From: Mucilaginibacter sp. cycad4
Lineage (GTDB): Bacteria; Bacteroidota; Bacteroidia; Sphingobacteriales; Sphingobacteriaceae
Direction: 5' to 3'
DNA length: 64,000 bases
Assembly (NCBI RefSeq): GCF_034263275.1
Contig: NZ_CP139559.1
Coordinates: 806,001-870,000 of the forward strand
Part shown: positions 54,741 through 63,770 of the stretch, piece after piece
Numbering within the stretch: the stretch's first letter is position 1
Layout of the letters: every line of letters starts with the position of its first letter
Notes under the pieces: generated by a model
Database searches by the model: none
Seen by the model: only the letters and a program-made list of their open reading frames with translations
Told to the model about the DNA's origin: nothing
Program-made: the position numbers and the translations under genes

Positions 54741-55055
54741 ATGGCAAGAGTAGGATTTAAAATGAAACTTCACGAAGGCCGGGCCGCCGAATACAGGGCG
54801 CGGCATAATGTCATCTGGCCCGAGTTAAGCAGTTTGCTTAAGGATGTTGGGATCAGTAATTATTCCATCTTTTTAGATGAGGATACGCACTGGCTTTTTG
54901 GTGTGATGGATGTTGAAGATCAGGAAGCCCTTGATCATTTGCCCGATAGTCCTATTATGAAAAAATGGTGGGCATACATGGCCGATATTATGGATACAAA
55001 TGCCGATCATTCGCCGGTAAGTATATCTTTGAAAGAAGTGTTTTTCCTGGCATAG
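54741..55055 (+). CDS. rhaM: L-rhamnose mutarotase
   Basis: This 104-aa dimeric alpha/beta-barrel protein interconverts alpha- and beta-L-rhamnose in the cytoplasm. Family features are VGFKMKLHEGRAAEYRARHNVIWPEL (with the catalytic His22 region), NYSIFLDEDTHWLFGVMDVED and MKKWWAYMADIMDTN. The ATG at 54741 is preferred over TTG 54735. Its position at the end of the PUL ties the locus to a rhamnose-containing substrate. No rhamnose isomerase or kinase is present in the window. Confidence 0.95.
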   Translation: MARVGFKMKLHEGRAAEYRARHNVIWPELSSLLKDVGISNYSIFLDEDTHWLFGVMDVEDQEALDHLPDSPIMKKWWAYMADIMDTNADHSPVSISLKEVFFLA

Positions 55056-55532
55056 CGTAACAATGTTGCTTCCGGAATAGCTGTCATACAGCTATTCAAA
55101 AACAAAAAAGCGTCATTAACGTCTCATCAGAGTCTCTCATAGAGGACTCTAATGTATGCGCCATGCAGATTCGCTGTTCTGTTTAGTACGCGGTGAACCT
55201 CAGGGTCCTCTACGAGAGGCCCTGAGGAGACACAAGCTGTCCGAGAACAAAAAGAGGCGTCATTGCGAAGAACGAAGCAAGCCCCGGCTGGCAGATCCAC
55301 TCTGTATAGATTGGGATTGCTTCGTTCTTCGCAATGACGCTTTTATATTATATTAAAAGCCATTTCTGTTGTTTTGCCTTCTCTTAACATTATCCTAACA
55401 TGAAAATAGTATATCGCTTTGAGAGGTTATTGCGCTGAAGATGCAGATTTTTTGCATGCGCTGATTTTGTAAAATACTGCTGTGCAAGCGGAATTTCAGC
55501 CTGAATTATTACATTGGTCTCGTAAATTATTT
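55056..55532. repeat. Repeat-rich intergenic region
   Basis: A hairpin AATAGCTG/CAGCTATT (55076-55096) follows rhaM. Next are palindromes of the CTCATAGAGGACTC and CCTCAGGGTCCTC type (about 55127-55235), a 26-bp inverted repeat with CGTCATTGCGAAGAACGAAG (about 55257-55283) mirrored at about 55314-55340, and the left copy of a ~79-nt direct repeat (55323-55401). No supported gene. Confidence 0.7.
55323..55401. repeat. Direct repeat, left copy
   Basis: This 79-nt block matches 56677-56754 with about six differences, including one indel. The best-conserved part contains TTAAAAGCCATTTCTGTTG and CTCTTAACATTATCCTAACA. The two copies enclose about 1.28 kb containing the zinc-ribbon gene and the tRNA-His fragment. 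Confidence 0.85.
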
Positions 55533-56402
55533 ATGGAACTTGAAAACTTATCCAAGTGTACGAATTGTGGCGCCCCGTTGGTGCAGGATGCAGCAAAGAA
55601 ATTAAAATGTCCCTACTGCGGCAGTGATTATCTTACACCGTCCGCGGAACAGGAAATAACAGCCCCTACCAGGAGGCAGGACATTTCGGTAAGCCAGGCC
55701 GAACCTCAAAACAATAACGGTGGTTATTTCGTTGCCCTGCTGGTAGTGGTCATGGTGATCATAGGAGGCGCGCTTATAGCCAATAATAATGCTCCGGGGG
55801 ATGTGAAGTATGCTGATTCTTTAGTAACGGATACGACCAGGAATGATACCACCGTTGCCGAAAGTTCGAAGAAAGAGGAAAACCCCTATAAACCTATCCT
55901 GGATGCATTGAGTGGCATCCAAATCGACTCCCAGACATTTAAAAAACTTTACCGGAAGGCATACAGGAAAGCGGATAAGTTTACAGGCAATATAGAAATA
56001 GCTGATCAAAGTTCGCCACGGTACGTCAATATCAATGGTTTTTATATTTATATTATGAACGATAGCTCAGGCCCGATGCTTCGCTTTGCTACGCAGTATG
56101 TCTCCAATGATTGGTTATTTATCAATGAAATGATCATCAACGCAGACGGGGAGAACTCCACGTTGACCCCGGAATTTAAAAGGGACAGCGGGGATGGTTC
56201 GATCTGGGAATGGTGCGATATGAGCGTTCCGGATGAGAATATTCCGATGTTGGTTAAAATTGCCGGCGCGAAAAAGGTAAGCCTGAGATATTCGGGCGAT
56301 AAGTATTACCAGGTGGTAAAGGTTACCGCTAAACAGCAGGCGGCTATAAAAAGAGAATTGCAGCTTTATAAAGGCCTGTTGCTTGGGTATAAAGGACATT
56401 GA
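55533..56402 (+). CDS. Zinc-ribbon membrane protein of unknown function
   Basis: This 289-aa protein starts with a zinc ribbon (KCTNCGAPLVQDAAKKLKCP followed by YCGSDYL) at residues 8-33. A hydrophobic transmembrane helix (YFVALLVVVMVIIGGALIANN, about 66-86) follows, then a Ser/Thr/Asp-rich linker and an outside domain of about 150 aa of unknown fold. The ATG at 55533 is chosen because the in-frame GTG at 55482 adds unrelated residues. It belongs to no family I recognise beyond the zinc ribbon; the ribbon resembles that of the protein at 24449-25576. It sits between direct repeats. Confidence 0.75.
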   Translation: MELENLSKCTNCGAPLVQDAAKKLKCPYCGSDYLTPSAEQEITAPTRRQDISVSQAEPQNNNGGYFVALLVVVMVIIGGALIANNNAPGDVKYADSLVTDTTRNDTTVAESSKKEENPYKPILDALSGIQIDSQTFKKLYRKAYRKADKFTGNIEIADQSSPRYVNINGFYIYIMNDSSGPMLRFATQYVSNDWLFINEMIINADGENSTLTPEFKRDSGDGSIWEWCDMSVPDENIPMLVKIAGAKKVSLRYSGDKYYQVVKVTAKQQAAIKRELQLYKGLLLGYKGH

Positions 56403-56582
56403 ATACAAATGGGCGCGCTAAACTAAAAATGAACTGGAACCGGGTGTATGACAAAATTGAACGGGACTGCCTTACAAGTTCAGTTACTTTTGCTTTCGAT
56501 CCATTGCTGGAATTCTGCCGGTCCGCCTTCTTTTCCTCAACCAAAACATTTGAACCTGTCTTTGTATCGAAAGTTGTAAGGG

Positions 56583-56624
56583 TTGTGGTTCTTGGGGTCG
56601 TGGGTTCGAGCCCCATTGCTTACC
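56583..56624 (+). pseudogene. 3' fragment of a tRNA-His gene
   Basis: It contains the anticodon loop TTGTGGT (56583-56589), the variable region, a complete T arm (GTGGG, TTCGAGC, CCCAT), an acceptor strand TGCTTAC and the C73-type end. It has no D arm or 5' acceptor strand. The 22 bases at 56595-56616 are identical to the real tRNA-His (7919-7940), but the acceptor strand differs. The fragment is non-functional and may be an attachment-site remnant. The opposite strand gives a spurious MGLEPTTP-type frame. Confidence 0.8.
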
Positions 56625-56676
56625 CCAAAGCCTCTTAGAAGCTGTTTAAAAACGGTTAAGTAAAACTGCTATATCC

Positions 56677-56754
56677 CGTTCCTCACAATGATGCTTTATA
56701 TTATATTAAAAGCCATTTCTGTTGTTTTGTCTTCTCTTAACATTATCCTAACAT
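56677..56754. repeat. Direct repeat, right copy (in sigma-gene upstream region)
   Basis: This is the right-hand partner of 55323-55401 and ends just upstream of a -7 element TACATTTG (56763-56770) that probably starts the sigma gene transcript. It may be the original copy, part of the sigma promoter region, with the left copy arising by duplication. Confidence 0.8.
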
Positions 56755-56790
56755 CGCAGTCTTACATTTGAGGCAAAACAACTCTTTGGC

Positions 56791-57357
56791 ATGTATCCTG
56801 CACTTACTGATGAAGCGTTGATGGGGCTTTTACAGCAAAGCGATCCCGTTGCCCTTGAAACACTTTTTAATCGTTATTACAAAACTTTATGCCAGCTGTG
56901 CGCGGTGTACACTAAAGATTATACCATTGCCGAAGAGATTATCGCAAATCTTTTTATTAAACTTTGGGATAACCGCGATACAGCCATCCTCAATATAAAG
57001 AGCTACCTGTTTGTGGCTGCAAAAAACCTCGCCTTAAATTATATTCAGAAAAAGAAAGATCCTGTACATTCTATCGAAGACATCGACCTACAGGGTTATG
57101 TGTTGAAAGATAGGGATAACCCTTTTAAAATTCTTTCGGGCCGCGAATCGTACAATAAAATACTCAGCCTGATTGATACCTTGCCTGCCAGCCAAAGGCA
57201 GGTGCTGCTCATGAGCCGGATAGATAACCTTGATAAAAATGAGATAGCTAAAGTTTTGGGTATTTCTGTACGTACCGTTGAAACCACACTTTATCAATCT
57301 ATCAAAAAGCTTCGTCAGCTGCTAAAAGGCCAGCACAATTTTACTTCTGAGAGTTAA
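56791..57357 (+). CDS. ECF RNA polymerase sigma factor
   Basis: This 188-aa sigma factor has region 2 (about 20-85: ALETLFNRYYKTLCQLCAVY, AEEIIANLFIKLWDNRD) and region 4 (about 125-175: LPASQRQVLLMSRIDNLDKNEIAKVLGISVRTVE). It is followed by a FecR gene and an STN-bearing SusC gene, so it should activate that uptake locus. A -7 element TACATTTG is 20 nt upstream. A 149-nt inverted repeat separates it from fecR. Confidence 0.93.
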   Translation: MYPALTDEALMGLLQQSDPVALETLFNRYYKTLCQLCAVYTKDYTIAEEIIANLFIKLWDNRDTAILNIKSYLFVAAKNLALNYIQKKKDPVHSIEDIDLQGYVLKDRDNPFKILSGRESYNKILSLIDTLPASQRQVLLMSRIDNLDKNEIAKVLGISVRTVETTLYQSIKKLRQLLKGQHNFTSES

Positions 57358-57378
57358 TGTGAGTTCTGATTTAAAAAT

Positions 57379-57527
57379 GTCATTTCGACGAACAGGAGGG
57401 ATTGTGCTGTCGGAGTGAGGAGAAATCTTCTACACCGGGCTATGAACTCTGCAAAATTGTCGTTTCTGACGTAGAAGATTTCTCTTTCGCCCCGGGTACC
57501 CGGCCCCCGCTGCTCAATCGAAATGAC
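57379..57527. repeat. MITE-like inverted repeat (GTCATTTCGA ends)
   Basis: The outer ends GTCATTTCGA (57379) and TCGAAATGAC (to 57527), and inner arms AGAAATCTTCTAC (57421-57433) and GTAGAAGATTTCT (57471-57483), make a fold-back element of about 149 nt. It lies between the sigma and fecR genes. No transposase is nearby. Confidence 0.75.
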
Positions 57528-57659
57528 AATTTTTATTAATTGGGCTTAATTTTCCTTAATCGAACTTGTATGGTGATTAATGATTTCTTAATGTAAACTT
57601 AACTTTTTTCGATACGTACCGGCTACGTAAAATCAGTCTTTATTGCAGAGACAGATTTA

Positions 57660-58676
57660 ATGGAAGATAATAGTTACCGCTTAATAGTTGAATATTTTGA
57701 GAAAACCATCAGTGATGATGGCTTAACGCAGTTACAGGAATGGATTGAGGAAAACCCGGAAAACCTTGCCCAGTTCAGTGAAACCATCCAGATCCTGGAA
57801 GCATCCAAAACCTATTTTAAACAGCCCGAACATACTGAAAACAGCTGGGCGAGGATCAATGCTCATATAACCCAATCTCAAATATCTGTAAAAGAACGCG
57901 GTCCTAAATTTAACTGGATAGCTTATGCTGTCGCTTGTGTGCTTATTTGTACTTCGGGCTGGTTTGGTTACTTCTATTTTAAACAATCGCCGGCCTCGGT
58001 TTATGAAGAGATCAGTAATGCCGATGGTAAGCATTCTAAAATACAACTGCCCGATAGCTCTGTAGTTTATTTGGGCGGTGGGAGTAAACTTAAGTATGCA
58101 AAGAATTTTGATGGCGAAAAGCGCGACGTAATGCTTGACGGTGAAGCTTTTTTTGATGTGGTTCATAAAGCTAAACCTTTCGTGGTAAAAAGCGGCGACA
58201 TTACCACAGTAGTACTGGGCACTTCATTTAATATTAAAGCTTACCTGGCCGAGCATAAGGTAGCTGTAACCGTGCAAAGCGGCAAGGTTGGGGTAATGGC
58301 CAATGGGCAGGGAAAGCCCCAAATGGTCAAATACCTGGTGAAGAACGAGGAGATTAGCATCAATACCCAAAACGGCATTTATACTTTTAATAATATCGAT
58401 GCATCGGCAGTAAGCTCGTGGATCAATAATGAATTTGTTTTCTACAATACAACTTATAATGAAATAGCAGCTTCGCTTCAGCATCATTACGGTGTTAAGA
58501 TCAGGTTCACAGAGCAGGACCTTGGTAATGTAAAGCTCACGGCTAAATTAAAGGGAATGACATTGACAGATGCCATGGAAACCCTTAGCGCGTTATCCGG
58601 GTTAGGCTACACGCAAAAAGGCGATCAGCTATTTATTTCAAACAATAATCAAAAAGGAGGGAGCATCATGAAATAG
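57660..58676 (+). CDS. FecR-family anti-sigma factor
   Basis: This 338-aa protein has a cytoplasmic sigma-binding N-terminus (EKTISDDGLTQLQEWIEENPENLAQF), a transmembrane helix (WIAYAVACVLICTSGWFGYFYF, about 82-103), a periplasmic FecR domain (LPDSSVVYLGGGSKLKYAKN, VMLDGEAFFDVVHKAKPFVV) and a DUF4974 domain (EIAASLQHHYGVKIRFTEQ). It transmits the SusC STN signal to the sigma factor encoded 302 nt upstream. The gap holds a fold-back repeat that may weaken coexpression. Confidence 0.93.
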   Translation: MEDNSYRLIVEYFEKTISDDGLTQLQEWIEENPENLAQFSETIQILEASKTYFKQPEHTENSWARINAHITQSQISVKERGPKFNWIAYAVACVLICTSGWFGYFYFKQSPASVYEEISNADGKHSKIQLPDSSVVYLGGGSKLKYAKNFDGEKRDVMLDGEAFFDVVHKAKPFVVKSGDITTVVLGTSFNIKAYLAEHKVAVTVQSGKVGVMANGQGKPQMVKYLVKNEEISINTQNGIYTFNNIDASAVSSWINNEFVFYNTTYNEIAASLQHHYGVKIRFTEQDLGNVKLTAKLKGMTLTDAMETLSALSGLGYTQKGDQLFISNNNQKGGSIMK

Positions 58677-58785
58677 TATTTACCCGGCTATTGGTAAAAG
58701 CCTGGACGTTGCTGGTAACAACCCCAGGCTTCAGATTTTGACAATTTAAACTCACGGTTAGACAAGTATAAATTAAAGTAAATAT

Positions 58786-61700
58786 ATGAAAAAGTTATGG
58801 TTATTAACCATGCTGTTCTTTTTACAATTGCCTTTTGGCGGCATAAACGCTAAGGCTCAAACAGTAATAAACAAAAGGATCACTTTTGGTGCCGATGGTA
58901 CCATGCTAAAGGATGCCTTTCAGCAAATTGAAAAATTAAGCGATATCTCTATAAGCTATAATAATAGCCTGCTTGATGATAAACGCAAAGTAAACATAGC
59001 AAAAGCCGATCGCTCTTTAGGCGAAACACTTGATCTGCTTTTAAAAGGAACTACCTGCACCTACAGAGCTGCAGGCGAACGTAATATCCTCATCATTGCA
59101 AAAACACAGGATAGGGGTAGCATTAAAGGGAAAGTGGTTGATGAACAAGGTCAGCCGCTTCCCGGTGCTACTATTAAAATACCCGGAGCTGGCGCCACCA
59201 CTATTAGTGGAGCTGATGGTTCATACACTTTAAATATTGTACCTGGTACTTATACGGTTGAGGTGAGCTTTATTGCATACGAAGCCAAAAGGATCCAAAA
59301 CGTAAGTGTTAGCTCAAACGCAAATACCGTTTTAAATATCACACTTAACCCTGCTGATAATAAACTTAACGAGGTGGTAGTAACAGCCCTCGGTATAAAA
59401 AGGGAAGATAAAAGTTTGGGTTATTCGGCACCTGTAATTAAAGGTGATCAGCTGACCGGCGCTCTTTCGGGTAACTGGACAGATGCATTATCTGGCAAGG
59501 TAGCTGGTTTAAATTTGATCCGCTCAAACAGCGGTCCGGCGGGATCAAACAAAATTATCCTTCGTGGTGAAAATAACCTTACAGGCGATAACGAAGTATT
59601 AATAGTAGTTGATGGTGTAGTGATCAATAATGGCAGCGGCAGGCGTACAAGCAACTCCGGCGAATCTGCCTACGGTACCAGCAGCGACAATATGCCGGCC
59701 GATTATGGCAGCAACCTGAATGATATCAACCCCGGGGATATTGAAACGGTAACCGTGTTGAAGGGACCGGGTGCTGCTGCTCTTTACGGCCAACGTGGTG
59801 CCAATGGTGCTATTATCATTACTACTAAATCAGGAAAAAAACATAGCGGTTTGGGGATCACTTTTAACTCAAATGCCAGCCTTGAAAGTGTAAACCGCTG
59901 GCCCGATCTGCAATATGAATACGGACAAGGTACAGCCGGTTCGCGTTATTACTCTTTTGGCGCAGGGCCTGATGGGGCAAGCACCAGCTCAACAAGTTCG
60001 GCTTACGGCCCTAAATTTGATGGTCAGCTTTTTTACCAGCTTGATCCGGTTACCCAGAAGCAAAGTACAACACGCACACCGTGGGTGCCATACAAAAATC
60101 AGATCCGTGATTTTTTTGATGTAGGGCAAACTTTTACCAATTCGGTAAGCGTTGACGGCGGCAGTGATAAAACAACGGCCCGTTTCTCGGCAACCAATGT
60201 TACCAATCATTGGATAACGCCAAATACCGGCTATACCCGTAACAGCATTGCCCTGTCGGTTAACTCCAAAATCAACGATAAGTTAACTATCAATGCTAAA
60301 GTAAATTATAACAACAGAAATAGCGATAACTTACCTGGCGCAGGTTACGGTAACCAGTCGCTGATGTATTGGTTTATTTTTTGGCAGCCAAATGCCGATT
60401 TGAATTGGTTGAAAAACTACTGGAAAAACGGGCAGGATGGTAAAGCTATATTTTATCCTTTCAGCTCATTTCCTGAAAACCCTTATGCGGTATCAAATGA
60501 GTTTATCAACAAATCAAACCGTAATTCGGTTACCGGAAACGTTGAAGCGCTTTACAGCATTACTAAAGAGTTGAGTTTACAGGTCCGCGCTACCTTAGAT
60601 ATGGGTTACGAACAACGTGCACAGCAACGGCCGTTTGATGCTGGTACCAAATACCCTAAAGGTTCATACCGTACCCAAAATATTTATTCGGAAGAGCAAG
60701 GCGGCGACTTCCTGTTGAAATACAACAAGAAAATAACGCACGACATCAACATTACCGCTACTGCCGGCGGCAGTATGCTGCGCAATAACTATAACCGCGA
60801 TGAGGTACGTGCCGACTCACTGGTATACCCCGGCGTATATTCAATGGCTAATAATGCCGGCCCGCTGGTTACACTGCCATATAAATCAAGGTATGCCATC
60901 AACAGCATTTACGGTTTGGTGTCAACATCGTTCAAAGATTACCTTTATCTTGATTTAACTGCCCGTAAAGACTGGATCAGCACCCTTGCTACCGATATCC
61001 GTACCGACCAGGTAGGTTTCAATTATCCATCGGCAAGCGTGAGCTTTTTGCCATCAGAGGCATTTAAGATGCCTAAGTTTATTGATTATGCAAAGCTGAG
61101 GGCATCGCTTGCAGCGGTAGGGAGCGGCTCGACAACGCCATATCAAACAACATTTAATTATGTATCGGCCGGCAGCACTTATGCCGGTGGTTTACAAAAC
61201 CCCCGTACACTGTCAAACCCCGACCTGAAGCCTTTACGTACTACAACGCTGGAGATTGGCGCAGAAACGAGGATGTTTAGTAACCGTTTAGGTTTTGATA
61301 TCGCTTTATACAGCGGCAACACTAAAAATCAGATCCTTAGCCGCACTGTCGATCAGTCGTCGGGTTACAGCCAGGCAGTTATTAACGTTGGTAAGGTAAG
61401 CAATAAAGGTATCGAGATTTCATTGAACGGTACTCCTATACGCAAAGCCAATGTGTTTAGCTGGAATGTTACTGCAACATTCAGCGCAAATAAAAATACC
61501 ATTGAACAGCTTGCCGATAGCGCGGTTGTATTACGCAACGGCCCAACCGGCGGAGGCCAGATTGTGGCACGGGTAGGAGGCAGCATGGGCGATATGTATG
61601 GCCGTGGCTATTTACGCTCGCCTGACGGGCAGATAGTTTATGACGCGTCTACCGGTTTTGCCAGGCTATCAAATGACTGGTTTATTTAGGCAATACCATC

Positions 61701-62237
61701 CCAAAATGGAAAGCAAGCATGGGACACGATTTCAGGTATAAGCAATTTAACCTGCACCTGTTGTTTGATGCCCAGGTTGGCGGTGTATCTTACTCGCTAT
61801 CAAATTATAAACTGGCCGAGCAGGGTAAAACAACGCTTACTTTGCCAGGCAGGTATAACGGCATCATAGGCAAGGGCGTTATTCAAAACCCTGACGGAAG
61901 CTACAGACCGAATGACGTTATTGCTACAGATGTTGACGGTTATTACCGCTCTCATTATGGTATTGACAACGCCGAAGGCAATACGTCTTCAACCAACTTC
62001 CTGAAATTCCGTGAGGCGAGGTTTGATTACTCACTGAGCCCTCGTTTGGTTAAGCGCCTTGGTTTGCAACGGGCTACAGTTGGTGTATACGGCCGTGATT
62101 TGTACATATGGTCCAAGTGGCCAATCTTCGACCCTGAATTCGGTACCCTTTCGGGCAGCGACATTGTACAGGGATTTGAGATTGCTCAGTTTCCATCAAC
62201 CCGCACATTTGGTTTTAACATAGTTATTGGCATTTAA
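58786..62237 (+). pseudogene. SusC/RagA transporter with STN domain, frameshifted
   Basis: The first frame (58786-61689, 967 aa) has a signal peptide, STN domain (FGADGTMLKDAFQQIEKLSD), CarboxypepD_reg-like domain (KGKVVDEQGQPLPGATIKIP), plug and most of the barrel. It stops right after SNDWFI. The -1 reading frame continues without a break from GGC at 61689 as GNTIPKWKASMGHDFRYKQF to the normal C-terminus at 62237. A missing T in the TTATTT tract at 61682-61687 explains both. Together it would be an intact SusC of about 1150 aa. The cause is either a genuine inactivation or an assembly error. The intact sigma, FecR and SusD genes beside it favour a recent event or an error. Confidence 0.9.
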
Positions 62238-62248
62238 TAATTAACAAT

Positions 62249-63739
62249 ATGAAAAGGAACGGATATATACTTATATCAATGATGATGTTGTTCGTTAGCA
62301 TAATGTCATCATGTAAAAAGGATTTTATTGAACTTAATACTGATCCCAACGGCACGCCAAATGCCCTGCCGCAGCAATTGCTGGCACCGGCGCTGGTAAA
62401 TACTTTGGGTACTAATATGCTTCGCGCCCGTAATTTCAACAACGAGCTGATGCAGGTTACTGTTGATCCTGGTGATTCGGAGGGTAAGGTGTTCAGGTAT
62501 GATATCAAACGCACCTGGGCCGATGCTACCTGGAATGCATGGTATACCCAGTTAACCAACTTTAAAGATATTTATACCGTAGCCAGCAAGGAGGTTACCT
62601 ATAATAAAACGTATATGGGTATTTCGCTGATATGTCAGTCATGGTTATATTCCCTGCTTACCGATACTTATGGCGATGTGCCTTACTTTGATTCAAATAA
62701 AGGCAAGGATGGAAACTTTACGCCTAAGTTTGATAAGCAAAAGGACATTTACCTGGATATTTTCAAAAACCTGGAAGCTGCAGATACCCTGCTTAACGCA
62801 TCGGCAAATGTTGTTGCCGGCAGCGATCCTGTATTTAACGGTAATGCTTCAAAATGGCGTAAGTTTGGTAACTCGCTTTATTTAAGGTTGCTGTTAAGGG
62901 TATCGGGCAAGGCTGATGTTTCTGCACAGGTGATAGCCAAAATTAAGGAGATGATTGATACCAACCCCGCAGCTTATCCTATCATGGCAAGTAATGACGA
63001 GTCGGCGGTTTTAAGGTGGACGGGTTCCGGTGCTTTAACATCTCCGTTTATAGGCGGCGTACGCGAGCAGGACTGGCGACAACCCGGTCTTTGCGAATTT
63101 TTTGTGAATAATCTTGCTAAATGGGCAGATCCGAGGTTGGTTAAAAACCGCTGGTCAATTTCCAGTTACCAGGGCGGTATCCAGGGGATCCCGAGCGGTT
63201 ATGCGCCGGGCGAGAATGTCGGCATCAAATCATATTTCTTGTCTACCACATCAACATATACATTAATGAACGATCCGTTGATGGGTAATATCATGAATTA
63301 TTCCGAATTGCAGTTTATCCTGGCCGAGGCTGCTGCAAAGGGCTGGATATCCGGTGATGCGGCTACTTATTACAAAAATGGTGTACAGGCGGGCATCACT
63401 TTCTGGATCCCGACTTATACCGATCCGATTGACGGCTACTTAGCCGCTGCTGATATTGTGTGGGACAATGCCGCTCCGCTTGACGAAAAAATGGAGATGA
63501 TCCACGTTCAAAAATACTATTCGATGTTTTACACCGATTTTGAACAATGGTTTGAGTATCGCCGCACCGGTCACCCCGTATTGCCAAAAGGTAATGGTTT
63601 AAGGAACAACGGTATCATGCCGGCCAGGCTGCAATACCCGGTTTATGTACAATCGGCCAATCCGGATAGTTACAAAGCCGCAGTGGCCGCACAGGGTGCC
63701 GATGAGATCAGTACACAGGTATGGTGGCAAAAACAATAA
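62249..63739 (+). CDS. SusD/RagB-family lipoprotein (SusD-like 2)
   Basis: This 496-aa lipoprotein has lipobox IMSSC then KKDFIELNTDPNGTPNALPQ, typical of the SusD-like_2 group. The pattern LICQSWLYSLLTDTYGDVPYFDS and the C-terminal EKMEMIHVQKYYSMFYTDFEQWFEYRRTGHP fit the family. It starts 12 nt after the SusC stop. It would pair with the frameshifted SusC upstream, so its function depends on whether that frameshift is real. Confidence 0.93.
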   Translation: MKRNGYILISMMMLFVSIMSSCKKDFIELNTDPNGTPNALPQQLLAPALVNTLGTNMLRARNFNNELMQVTVDPGDSEGKVFRYDIKRTWADATWNAWYTQLTNFKDIYTVASKEVTYNKTYMGISLICQSWLYSLLTDTYGDVPYFDSNKGKDGNFTPKFDKQKDIYLDIFKNLEAADTLLNASANVVAGSDPVFNGNASKWRKFGNSLYLRLLLRVSGKADVSAQVIAKIKEMIDTNPAAYPIMASNDESAVLRWTGSGALTSPFIGGVREQDWRQPGLCEFFVNNLAKWADPRLVKNRWSISSYQGGIQGIPSGYAPGENVGIKSYFLSTTSTYTLMNDPLMGNIMNYSELQFILAEAAAKGWISGDAATYYKNGVQAGITFWIPTYTDPIDGYLAAADIVWDNAAPLDEKMEMIHVQKYYSMFYTDFEQWFEYRRTGHPVLPKGNGLRNNGIMPARLQYPVYVQSANPDSYKAAVAAQGADEISTQVWWQKQ

Positions 63740-63770
63740 TCAACCGGTTTTAAACTAAGAGATCCATAAA

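Noticed and set aside
56344..56616. Minus-strand frame beginning MGLEPTTPRTTT
   Set aside because: It reads the complement of the tRNA-His fragment and the end of the zinc-ribbon gene; such MGLEPTTP frames are a known artefact of tRNA T-arm sequence.
7949..56624. A single 49-kb integrative element from tRNA-His to its 3' fragment
   Set aside because: The acceptor strands differ and no integrase, relaxase or conjugation gene is present; only a weaker att-remnant claim is kept.
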